Assembly: GCA_902362375.1 (NCBI GenBank)
Contig: CABIVS010000017.1
Span: 1-64,000, forward strand
Length of the DNA stretch: 64,000 nt
Source: Bacteroidaceae bacterium
GTDB taxonomy: Bacteria; Bacteroidota; Bacteroidia; Bacteroidales; Bacteroidaceae
Direction: 5' to 3'
Under the pieces are notes generated by a model. It did no database searches and was not told where the DNA came from. It saw only the letters and a list, made by a program, of their open reading frames with translations. The translations under genes were made by a program, and so were the position numbers. Of this stretch, positions 55,273 to 63,150 are shown piece by piece (the stretch's first letter is position 1; each line of letters starts with the position of its first letter).

Positions 55273-57114
55273 TTAATTTTCTGATGATTCATCGCTCAAT
55301 CCCGCTTTTACAGTCTTGGCTTTTGCTTCTCCAATCACAGCGGAAATCTCCTCAAAAGAGGCTTCTTTTATCCGCTTTACGCTTTTAAATTCTTTCAGAA
55401 GCGCTGTTTTTGTCTTTTCTCCAATCCCTTTGATATTGTCTAATGCCGATGCTACCTGTCGTTTGCTGCGTTTATCACGATGGAAACTGATGGCAAAACG
55501 GTGCACCTCATCCTGAATCTGGGTCAGCAAACGGAATAACGGGCTTTGCTGTTTGATACCGATAGTCTGCGGAGGAAATCCAAAAAGCAGTTCCGATGTG
55601 CGATGGCGATTGTCCTTTGCCAGTCCGGCGATAGGGATCGCTAGGTTCAACTCATCTTCAATCACCTCTCTAACGACCTCCATTTGACCTTTTCCGCCGT
55701 CGGTGATAATCAGGTCGGGTAGAGGGGTGTTTTCTTCAATAGCGCGCTGATAACGTCTTCTGACGACCTCTTTCATGGATGCATAATCGTCAGGTCCTAC
55801 AACAGTTTTTATATTGTATTTTCGATAATCTTTCTTTGATGGTTTAGCCTTTTTAAAGACAACGCAAGCTGCCACAGCATCAGAACCCTGTATGTTTGAG
55901 TTGTCAAAGCATTCAATTTGCAAAGGCGGTCTGTCCAGATGCAACTCTTGCTGTATCTCTTTCATTAATCGCATACTTCTTTGCTCCGGATTCAGCTTTT
56001 CCGCCTGTTTTAGTCGGTCGGCCTTGTATTGCTTTACGTTTAGAATCGAAAGATCCAGCAATTTCTTCTTGTCTCCCCGCTGTGGAACGGTAAATACGAT
56101 GTTGTTTAGCTCCAAATCAAGCTCAAAAGGCACTATAATCTCTCTGGATTGGCTCTTATAGCGTTCTCGCATTTCGATAATACCCAGTGTCAAAAGTTCC
56201 TCTTTTGATTCATTCAACTTCTTTTTATATTCGAATGTAAACGCCTGGTTGATGGCACCGTTTGTAATATGCAGATAGTTGATGAAAGCGGAATTGGACT
56301 CGTCCTCTTCAATAGAAAATACATCTATGTTGTGCAATACAGCGCTTACTACCTCCGATTTGGAGCGGTAGTTTTCTATCAGAAGAAATTTTTCTTTCAC
56401 CTTCTGTGCTTCTTCAAACTTCATCTCGCCGGCTAATGTCTGCATCTTTTCCAGTAGCATACGGCTGATTTCTTGCGTATTTCCTTTCAGGATTTCTTTG
56501 ATTTCATCGATATTTTTGAGATAATCCTCCTGTGATTGCAGTCCGATGCATGGTCCTGCACAGTTCTTTATATGATATTCCAGGCATACGTTGAACTTTC
56601 CTGCCCGTATATTCTCTGGAGTTAGGTTTAAACTGCAAGTTCGCAAAGGATATAAATGCTTTATCAGATCCAGTACCGCATACATGGATGGTATGTGGCT
56701 ATACGGTCCATAATAAGATGAACCGTTCCTGATAATTTTCCTTGTTCTGAAAACTCTGGGAAAATACTCGTTTTGTACGCAAATAGAAGGGTAGGTCTTG
56801 TCATCCTTTAATAGAACGTTGTAGCGCGGCTTGTATTTCTTTATCAGATTATTCTCCAGCAATAACGCGTCTTCTTCCGTGTTGACTACAATATAACGAA
56901 TATCGGCGATTTTGCTGACCAGTACTCGTGTCTTTCCCGGTTCATGTTCTTTGCTGAAGTAAGAGTAGACTCTTTTCTTTAGATTTTTGGCCTTTCCAAC
57001 GTATATAATTGTACCCTCCGTGTTCAGGTATTGGTAAATACCCGGTTTCTCGGGAAGGTTGGCTACGATCCCTTTCAAATATTCATTGGCTCTGCTTTCT
57101 GGTTCTGTATTCAT
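55273..57114 (-). CDS. uvrC: Excinuclease ABC subunit C
   Basis: I choose the ATG at 57112-57114 (MNTEPESRANEYLKGIVANL), giving 613 residues; the longer frame runs into an inverted repeat. The GIY-YIG nuclease is at the N-terminus (PGIYQYLNTEGTIIYVGKA), the UVR domain near residue 205 (LAGEMKFEEAQKVKEKF), and the RNase H-like nuclease further on (CFDNSNIQGSDAVAACVVF, LIITDGGKGQM). Helix-hairpin-helix motifs are at the end (LDNIKGIGEKTKTALL). It makes both incisions in nucleotide excision repair. Confidence 0.96.
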   Translation of the reverse strand: MNTEPESRANEYLKGIVANLPEKPGIYQYLNTEGTIIYVGKAKNLKKRVYSYFSKEHEPGKTRVLVSKIADIRYIVVNTEEDALLLENNLIKKYKPRYNVLLKDDKTYPSICVQNEYFPRVFRTRKIIRNGSSYYGPYSHIPSMYAVLDLIKHLYPLRTCSLNLTPENIRAGKFNVCLEYHIKNCAGPCIGLQSQEDYLKNIDEIKEILKGNTQEISRMLLEKMQTLAGEMKFEEAQKVKEKFLLIENYRSKSEVVSAVLHNIDVFSIEEDESNSAFINYLHITNGAINQAFTFEYKKKLNESKEELLTLGIIEMRERYKSQSREIIVPFELDLELNNIVFTVPQRGDKKKLLDLSILNVKQYKADRLKQAEKLNPEQRSMRLMKEIQQELHLDRPPLQIECFDNSNIQGSDAVAACVVFKKAKPSKKDYRKYNIKTVVGPDDYASMKEVVRRRYQRAIEENTPLPDLIITDGGKGQMEVVREVIEDELNLAIPIAGLAKDNRHRTSELLFGFPPQTIGIKQQSPLFRLLTQIQDEVHRFAISFHRDKRSKRQVASALDNIKGIGEKTKTALLKEFKSVKRIKEASFEEISAVIGEAKAKTVKAGLSDESSEN

Positions 57115-57193
57115 AATTGTTTTAGGATGGCTAATAGGTGAAAAGTATGTGCCTGACATGAAGCATACCCGCAGTCGGTGGCTATTTAAATAC

Positions 57194-57250
57194 GAATGAC
57201 GCGGATAATATGGATTCCTATTCTTATGGTCCGTGTCATCCACGTCATTC
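57194..57250. repeat. Imperfect inverted repeat upstream of uvrC
   Basis: GAATGACGCGGATAATATGG (57194-57213) pairs with the arm ending CACGTCATTC (57230-57250), with about four mismatches in 21 bp. Its core resembles the GGATTACACGGA element on the other side of uvrC. Confidence 0.65.
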
Positions 57251-57310
57251 ACGTCTCAAAAGGTTAGTTGCTTACTTTTGACATATTTTCTGCAAATAGA
57301 ACCAAATTCT

Positions 57311-57835
57311 TTATAAACTCAATACCGATTCTACTTCTACGTCATCTCCGAACAATGATTTTCCATTCAGGTCTTTCAATTCGATGATGAAGTTTACATA
57401 TACCTTTTTAGGTTTTAGTCTTTTCACCAGTTCACAAGCTGCTTTCATGGTGCCTCCTGTTGCCAGTAAATCATCATGTAATAGAACTACGTCATTCTCG
57501 TCCAGTGCATCTTTGTGGATTTGCACCGTGTCTTTGCCGTACTCCTTGTCATAGCTTTCTTCAATCGTTTCTGCAGGGAGTTTGCCCGGCTTGCGGATTG
57601 GAATAAAACCTGCGTTCAGGCGGGTTGCCAGAATAGGTCCCATGATGAATCCTCTTGATTCTATACCCACTACTTTAGTAATCCCTTTATCCTTATACAT
57701 ATCAAACATAATGTTTGATAATTCCTGCAAGCACCAAGGGTCCTTGAATAGAGTGGTGACATCGTAGAACAGGATTCCGGGAATCGGAAAATCGGGTATT
57801 TCCCGAATGCTTTTGATTAGCGTTTCTTTGCTCAT
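57311..57835 (-). CDS. apt: Adenine phosphoribosyltransferase
   Basis: The 174-residue enzyme (start MSKETLIKSIREIPDFP, ATG at 57833-57835; another ATG lies two codons upstream) salvages adenine to AMP. It shows GILFYDVTTLFKDP, VGIESRGFIMGPILA, and the PRPP-binding loop VVLLHDDLLATGGTMKAA (about residues 118-135). Length is typical. It lies between mnmG and uvrC on the same strand. Confidence 0.96.
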   Translation of the reverse strand: MSKETLIKSIREIPDFPIPGILFYDVTTLFKDPWCLQELSNIMFDMYKDKGITKVVGIESRGFIMGPILATRLNAGFIPIRKPGKLPAETIEESYDKEYGKDTVQIHKDALDENDVVLLHDDLLATGGTMKAACELVKRLKPKKVYVNFIIELKDLNGKSLFGDDVEVESVLSL

Positions 57836-57891
57836 AATCATTTAATTATATCGTTTCTTTAAATGTTTTGTTTCACGTGAAACGTTGTCGC

Positions 57892-59778
57892 TTATCGTCC
57901 GGAAAGTACCAGCAACACGTTGATATCGCTTGGAGAGACTCCCGGAATTCTGCTCGCTTGTGCTATTGTCTCCGGATCTATCTTTGCCAGCTTTTGTCGG
58001 GCCTCGGTGGAAAGAGACTGAATAGTAGAATAGTCAAATTTTCCTTTAATCTTTATACTTTCCAATCGTGCTAGTTTTTCTGCTATCATTCTTTCTCTGT
58101 CAATGTATCCTTGATACTTGATTAAGATTTCGGCAGCTTCGAGAATTTCTTCTTTCCGGTCTTGGTCCGAACCCGTTGCTTTTTCCAGCTCCCGTTGAAA
58201 CGCCGGAACATATTCTGCTATATTTCCTATTGTCACTTGCGGGCGATTCAGAATCTCTATCAACTTACATCCTTGACGTAGGGGAGTTGTCCCTATCTTT
58301 TCGAGAGCATCGTTGATTAGTGCCGGTTTCATCGAATAGTTGCGTGCGAAAGAAATGATTTGTTCCACGGCTTCTTTTTTGCTTCTTACTAACTGATACC
58401 GGTCTTCTTTTGCCAAACCAAGCTTAAATGCTTTTTCTGTTAAGCGCATATCGGCATCATCCATACGAAGCAGAATACGGTATTCCGCACGCGAGGTAAA
58501 CATACGGTAAGGTTCATCCACACCTTTGGTAACCAAATCGTCGATTAATACGCCAATATATGCTTCATCTCGAGCCAAAGTAAATGCTTCTCCGCCGTGG
58601 CAGTTGATGTGTGCATTGATACCGGCTATCAATCCTTGTCCTCCTGCTTCCTCGTATCCGGTGGTTCCGTTTACTTGTCCGGCAAAGAACAAGTTTTTGA
58701 TAATCTTCGATTCCAACGTATGTTTTAATTGGGTCGGATCGAAATAGTCATATTCGATAGCGTATCCCGGACGGTAGATAACCAGATCTTTGAAAGCCGG
58801 GATTTGTTTTAATGCTGCAATTTGTATTTCCATCGGAAGCGAAGAAGAGAATCCGTTAAGATATAACTCTTGTGTTGTTTCTCCTTCCGGTTCGAGGAAT
58901 AACTGGTGCTGATCTTTATCCGGGAAAGTGACAATTTTAGTTTCGATGCTTGGACAATAGCGTGGTCCGATACTTTGAATCTGTCCGTTGAATAGGGGAG
59001 AATCCGGCAGACCTTCGCGCAGAATCCGGTGTACTTCTTCATTGGTGTAGCATGTCCAGCATTGAAGTTGCTTTAAGTGGTGCGTGCTAGTATTCATGAA
59101 TGAGAACTTGTGGAAGTCTGATTCGCCGTCTTGTGTTTCCATCTGGTCAAAATGAACACTACGCGCGTCGATTCGTACCGGAGTACCGGTTTTCATTCTT
59201 CCGTAAGAGATTCCGTGACGGGCGATGGATTCGGTCAGCTGATAAGAAGCCGGCTCAGCCATTCTTCCTCCAGGCAATTTATGACGTCCTACATGCATCA
59301 GTCCGTTGAGGAAAGTTCCTGCGGTGAGCACAATGCATTTCGCTTTGAAGGTGACGCCCCATGCGGTGACTAATCCGGTGACCTCACCGTTTTCAACGAG
59401 CAGTTCACATACGGTATCTTGCCAGATATGAAGGTTGGGTGTATTTTCCAGTTTCTCCCGCCAGGACCAAATGAACTTAGCCCGGTCGCATTGGGCGCGG
59501 GGGCTCCACATGGCTGGACCTTTCGAGCGATTTAGAATTCGGAATTGAATGGCAGTCTCATCTGTCACTAATCCCATCTGTCCACCCAGTGCATCTATTT
59601 CACGTACAATTTGTCCTTTGGCGATTCCTCCTACAGCCGGATTGCAACTCATCTGTCCAATCTTGTTCATGTCCATAGTGATGAGACAAGTTTTGGAACC
59701 TAAATTAGCAGCGGCTGCCGCTGCTTCACAACCAGCATGTCCGGCACCAATTACAATTACGTCGTACTTAAAATCCAT
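57892..59778 (-). CDS. mnmG: tRNA uridine-5-carboxymethylaminomethyl modification enzyme MnmG (GidA)
   Basis: I choose the ATG at 59776-59778 (MDFKYDVIVIGAGHAGCEAA), giving 628 residues, the standard length. The FAD-binding GAGHAGCEAA is at the start; MSCNPAVGGIAKGQIVREID, GTFLNGLMHVG and the C-terminal FTSRAEYRILLRMDDAD and GVSPSDINVLLV match the family. With MnmE it modifies U34 of tRNAs reading NNA/NNG codons. A -7 element lies at 59806-59813. Confidence 0.97.
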   Translation of the reverse strand: MDFKYDVIVIGAGHAGCEAAAAAANLGSKTCLITMDMNKIGQMSCNPAVGGIAKGQIVREIDALGGQMGLVTDETAIQFRILNRSKGPAMWSPRAQCDRAKFIWSWREKLENTPNLHIWQDTVCELLVENGEVTGLVTAWGVTFKAKCIVLTAGTFLNGLMHVGRHKLPGGRMAEPASYQLTESIARHGISYGRMKTGTPVRIDARSVHFDQMETQDGESDFHKFSFMNTSTHHLKQLQCWTCYTNEEVHRILREGLPDSPLFNGQIQSIGPRYCPSIETKIVTFPDKDQHQLFLEPEGETTQELYLNGFSSSLPMEIQIAALKQIPAFKDLVIYRPGYAIEYDYFDPTQLKHTLESKIIKNLFFAGQVNGTTGYEEAGGQGLIAGINAHINCHGGEAFTLARDEAYIGVLIDDLVTKGVDEPYRMFTSRAEYRILLRMDDADMRLTEKAFKLGLAKEDRYQLVRSKKEAVEQIISFARNYSMKPALINDALEKIGTTPLRQGCKLIEILNRPQVTIGNIAEYVPAFQRELEKATGSDQDRKEEILEAAEILIKYQGYIDRERMIAEKLARLESIKIKGKFDYSTIQSLSTEARQKLAKIDPETIAQASRIPGVSPSDINVLLVLSGR

Positions 59779-59805
59779 TCCTATCTTATTTATTATCAAA
59801 CGCTG

Positions 59806-59813
59806 CAAAGTTA
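59806..59813 (-). promoter_or_regulatory. Probable mnmG promoter, -7 element
   Basis: On the reverse strand TAACTTTG matches TAnnTTTG, 28 bp upstream of the mnmG start codon. Confidence 0.5.
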
Positions 59814-60192
59814 CAGAAAAGTTGTGAGACTTGTATCTTCAAGCTGTTTTTGCTTCTGAAAATCCGGGGAGGAATCCGGCTTAACTGAAAAAAACGCCGT
59901 AATTTTGGATTAGAAATATGCAGATTGTTCGAGATTTGACTATTCTTCGAGTTTAGTAATCGTGCGTTTTTGTGAAAAATAGTGATATTATGCTTTTTTA
60001 TGCCTTGTTTTGCTGTCTTTTTATTAGTTACTTGTTTGCTCAATAATGGATGAAACTAGAAAGCAAAATGGAGAATTTGTTCAAAATAGAGGCTATCGTC
60101 AGAATAAATGTGAGGTTTACACTCAAAATTTGCTTCATGTCTTGACATAAGTCAAAAAAACAAGCCCAAATGTATTTTTTAGTATCATGGAC

Positions 60193-60223
60193 TTTGTTGT
60201 TTTCGCAAACAGCTATACCTTTG
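60193..60223 (+). promoter_or_regulatory. Strong Bacteroides promoter upstream of a predicted small RNA
   Basis: TTTG (60193-60196) and TACCTTTG (60216-60223) are separated by exactly 19 bp, a full consensus match. No open reading frame of note follows before the terminator at 60406-60463. Confidence 0.7.
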
Positions 60224-60227
60224 CAGT

Positions 60228-60463
60228 GTAGTTGTGAAACTACTTATATTTTAGGTATTAGAAAAAAGGTTATAATTAAAAGGTATTAGTTTATAAAATT
60301 AAGGTATTAGATTTTAAGATTAGTTTTTAGGAAAAGGATTGTTTTGATTAGGTATTAGGAAAAAGACGTTTTTAGGTAACGAGTAAATGAAAATGAAGAA
60401 AAAAGAAGAATCCCATTTATGGGGATTCTTTAAAGGTGGAGCGGAATGATTCGCTCTTTTTTT
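60228..60463 (+). ncRNA. Predicted small non-coding RNA
   Basis: The segment starts just after a consensus promoter and ends at an intrinsic terminator, giving a transcript of about 235 nt. The 5' end can form a hairpin GTAGTT-GTGA-AACTAC with a GNRA-type loop. The body is A/T-rich with repeated GGTATTAG words at 60254, 60282, 60303 and 60351, and the 3' end has two hairpins. A tiny frame at 60387-60449 (MKMKKKEESHLWGFFKGGAE) overlaps the terminator and may be chance or a leader peptide. No known RNA family is recognised. Confidence 0.5.
60406..60463 (+). terminator. Two-hairpin intrinsic terminator
   Basis: AAGAATCCC (60406-60414) pairs with GGGATTCTT (60422-60430). A second stem GAGCGGA/TTCGCTC (60439-60456) is followed at once by seven T residues. 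No protein gene lies upstream on this strand in the region, which points to a non-coding transcript. Confidence 0.8.
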
Positions 60464-60556
60464 ATGCCTCTTTTAAATATATCTCGTAAGCACTTTACTC
60501 TCAATCATGTTGGGAAAGTTTGATTTCATGCCTTTAAAAAAAGTGTTTCATGGTTT

Positions 60557-60732
60557 GAAACCAAAGGTTTCGTATCGTGAAACTAAAGTTTCGGCATTGG
60601 GAAACTGTAGTTTCAACACCGAGAAACCATAGTTCCAACGGCATGGAAACTATGGTTTCAAGCCTTGAAACAAATAGTTTTAGGTTGGGAACAACTTGTT
60701 TGAAAGCAGAAGACTAAAGTTTAGGCCGTTTG
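60557..60732. repeat. 22-bp tandem array C (6 clear and 2 weak units)
   Basis: Units of exactly 22 bp start at 60557, 60579, 60601, 60623, 60645, 60667, 60689 and 60711. Most show the dyad GAAAC-N4-GTTTC followed by 8 variable bases (for example GAAACTAAAGTTTC, GAAACTGTAGTTTC). The dyad is kept even where bases change; the last two units are degenerate. Confidence 0.88.
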
Positions 60733-60820
60733 AACTGACTAAAAAGCTTTCTTTTACCGTTTCCTTTAGTAGATCACTGCCGTATTCTGCGTCTTATATT
60801 GACCGAAATAGGTGGTGATA

Positions 60821-60860
60821 GGTGATAGGTTAGGTGAAAGATTATTTTCAACCTATCACC
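60821..60860. repeat. Inverted repeat of GGTGATAGG words
   Basis: GGTGATAGGTT (60821-60831) pairs perfectly with AACCTATCACC (60850-60860). Further direct copies of GGTGATAGGTGATAG lie nearby, including one near 60900. Confidence 0.75.
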
Positions 60861-61092
60861 ATGCTTCAATGTACGATGAATAAACCGATTGGAGAGGTAC
60901 GGTGATAGGTGATAGAGGACTTTGTGTTTTTTGATTGGAAGAGAGAAGCCTTTTATTTTCTATTTTGTAGGTTAGTTGGGCCTGCGTTTCTGAAAAAAAA
61001 CAATATATTTGCATTTATAAATGCCGCTATAGTAAGTGTTTATAGCGATTTCAGGGAAATCTGTTTCGTTTTTTGATAGGTAGAGTGACAGT

Positions 61093-61662
61093 ATGGACGA
61101 TAAGATTGACATCATAGTAGCAGGAGTCAACCGGAAGGATGAAAAGATATGGGGCGATTTCTACGATCGTTTTTATGCTGCTCTATGCGCTTATGTCGCC
61201 AAAATATTGCCTGTTCCGGATGCAGTGGAAGATCTGGTTCAGGAAGTTTTCATTTCTGTTTGGGAAGGTAAACGTACCTTTTCCGATATCAAAGAGCTCA
61301 CAAATTATCTCTATCGCGCCTGCTATAATAATACTTTATTATATATACGCAATAATCAGATTCATGATACTATTTTAAGTTCTCTCGCCGAGGAAGAAGA
61401 CGTGGAGGATGAAGACGTAATCTATGCGTTAACGGTAAAAGAAGAAATTATCCGGCAGCTCTATTGCCATATCGAAGAACTTCCGGCCGAACAACGCCGG
61501 ATCATTTTAATGAGAATCGAAGGACATACATGGGAAGAGATAGCCGAACGTTTGGAAATAAGTATCAATACTGTTAAAACTCAAAAGACACGTAGCTATA
61601 AATTCCTTCGTGAGAGACTGGGCGACTCTGTACATTCTATAATTCTTTGTTTATTTCTCTAA
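61093..61662 (+). CDS. ECF-type RNA polymerase sigma-70 factor
   Basis: The 189-residue protein has sigma region 2 (YVAKILPVPDAVEDLVQEVF, then ISVWEGKRTF and LTNYLYRACYNNTLLYIRN, about residues 30-95) and region 4 (GHTWEEIAERLEISINTVKT, about 145-165). In Bacteroides such factors are held by a FecR anti-sigma factor and released when a TonB-dependent receptor binds its ligand. Both partners follow directly: FecR at 61909 and the receptor at 63151. Confidence 0.94.
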   Translation: MDDKIDIIVAGVNRKDEKIWGDFYDRFYAALCAYVAKILPVPDAVEDLVQEVFISVWEGKRTFSDIKELTNYLYRACYNNTLLYIRNNQIHDTILSSLAEEEDVEDEDVIYALTVKEEIIRQLYCHIEELPAEQRRIILMRIEGHTWEEIAERLEISINTVKTQKTRSYKFLRERLGDSVHSIILCLFL

Positions 61663-61908
61663 AAAGATAAAAAAGTCAAATTGATACTTCTTTATCTTTT
61701 TATTGATTGCTTAAGATTTATTTTCTTTGTTAAAAGCGAATAGATTTCTTTCAAATTGTGACATAATGTTATATTCTTGTCCCTAAAATCCTCTTCTTTA
61801 CGCTCTTATCTCAAAAAAATATCATCTTTTTGTCACCCCTTTCTATGAGTTATGTATATCTATAATAAAGCAAATTAAACAATGTTTAATTTAAAAAGGA
61901 GAAATAAG

Positions 61909-63111
61909 ATGAAGAAGTTCGAAAATGTATATCAAGATGCCGCTTTAATGAAAAAAGCTCTTTTAGGAGAAGCTAACGAATCGGAACAGCAAGAGCTTGA
62001 AAAGCGATTGGCGGAATGCCCGGACTTACAAAAAGTGTTTGAACAGTTGCAGAATGGCGAGACATTAAGAGTTGCATTTGAAGAATATAAAAATTATTCA
62101 TCAAAGAAAGCCTATGAATCTTTCCTTCAGAAAATCGGACAAACGGAACCGGCGATAATAAAGAAGCCTCGTGCTTTCCGGATTTGGTGGTCTGTTGCAG
62201 CAGCTGTTGTTTTTTTAGTAATCGGTTTATCTTTCTATATGTCGAATTATGGTTCGATTGAAGAGGAAAGCAGACCATTGATTCAGCCGGGAGTTCAACA
62301 GGCACAATTGACTTTACCCGATGGCAGCATTATTGATGTGCGTAAGGAAGAATTTGACGTAATAGTAGATGGCGTCCAGGTAAAATATAAGGAAGGAGTG
62401 CTGTCATATGAGCCAACCGTCACAACACAACACGAAGAGAAAAATGTCGAAGAGAAGCCAGTCAAGTCAAATGAACTTGTCATACCACGTGGAGGGGAAA
62501 ATACTGTAATCCTCGCCGATGGAACGACAGTTTATTTGAATGCTGGTTCCAAGCTGACTTATCCGGTACGCTTTGCGGGTAAACGCAGGACTGTAGTTCT
62601 GGAGGGTGAGGCTTATTTTGAGGTTGTACAGGATGAATCCCATCCGTTTGTGGTACAAACTCATCTAGGAGAAGTGATGGTGCTTGGCACGGCATTTAAT
62701 GTGAATGCTTATACCGATGCTTCTGTTTGTTACACTACATTGGTACATGGAAAAGTACAATTCTCTGCACCGAATGTAGGAACGGTAACTCTTCAGCCGG
62801 GTGAACAAGCGGCAGTCTCTGCCAATGGTACAGAAAAACGTACCGTCGACTTGGATGAATATATCGGGTGGGTAAACGGTGTGTACAACTTTAAAAATCG
62901 TTCTTTAGGGGAGATTATGGAGACGTTCGAACGCTGGTATGATATACAAGTTTATTATGAAACACCGGATTTGCGGGATATAACTTACAGTGGCAGTTTG
63001 AAGCGTAACGGAGCGATCAATTCATTCCTGGATGCATTAGAACTGACAGGTGATTTGACCTATAAAATCAGTGGTCGGAAAGTATTGATATACGATAGAA
63101 TGAAAGATTAA
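61909..63111 (+). CDS. FecR family anti-sigma factor
   Basis: I choose the ATG at 61909-61911 (MKKFENVYQDAALMKKALLG), preceded by AAAAAGGA. The ~400-residue protein has a short cytoplasmic N-terminal region (about 1-85), one membrane helix (WWSVAAAVVFLVIGLSFYM) and a periplasmic FecR domain (RGGENTVILADGTTVYLNAG, EGEAYFEVVQDESHPFVV, VLGTAFNVNAYTD). A C-terminal DUF4974 domain follows (YNFKNRSLGEIMETFERWYD). It is predicted to hold the upstream ECF sigma factor inactive until the receptor's STN domain signals. Confidence 0.94.
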   Translation: MKKFENVYQDAALMKKALLGEANESEQQELEKRLAECPDLQKVFEQLQNGETLRVAFEEYKNYSSKKAYESFLQKIGQTEPAIIKKPRAFRIWWSVAAAVVFLVIGLSFYMSNYGSIEEESRPLIQPGVQQAQLTLPDGSIIDVRKEEFDVIVDGVQVKYKEGVLSYEPTVTTQHEEKNVEEKPVKSNELVIPRGGENTVILADGTTVYLNAGSKLTYPVRFAGKRRTVVLEGEAYFEVVQDESHPFVVQTHLGEVMVLGTAFNVNAYTDASVCYTTLVHGKVQFSAPNVGTVTLQPGEQAAVSANGTEKRTVDLDEYIGWVNGVYNFKNRSLGEIMETFERWYDIQVYYETPDLRDITYSGSLKRNGAINSFLDALELTGDLTYKISGRKVLIYDRMKD

Positions 63112-63150
63112 GAGTAAATAGAATATTAGGTAAAGTTTAATCATTAATTT

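Larger units (their letters stand above)
59779..61092. other. 1.3-kb gene-free intergenic region
   Basis: No protein gene is supported between the divergent mnmG and ECF sigma genes. In order it holds the mnmG promoter, a strong forward promoter at 60193-60223, a predicted ~235-nt transcript with four TAAGGTATTAG-like words, a two-hairpin terminator (60406-60463), the 22-bp array C (60557-60732), an inverted repeat of GGTGATAGG words (60821-60860) with further GGTGATAG copies near 60900, and a TATATTTG -7 element (61004-61011) that may serve the sigma factor. Confidence 0.7.

Noticed and set aside
60557..60732. CRISPR array
   Set aside because: Units are 22 bp in total with no 25-40 bp spacers, the repeat itself varies, and no cas gene is nearby.
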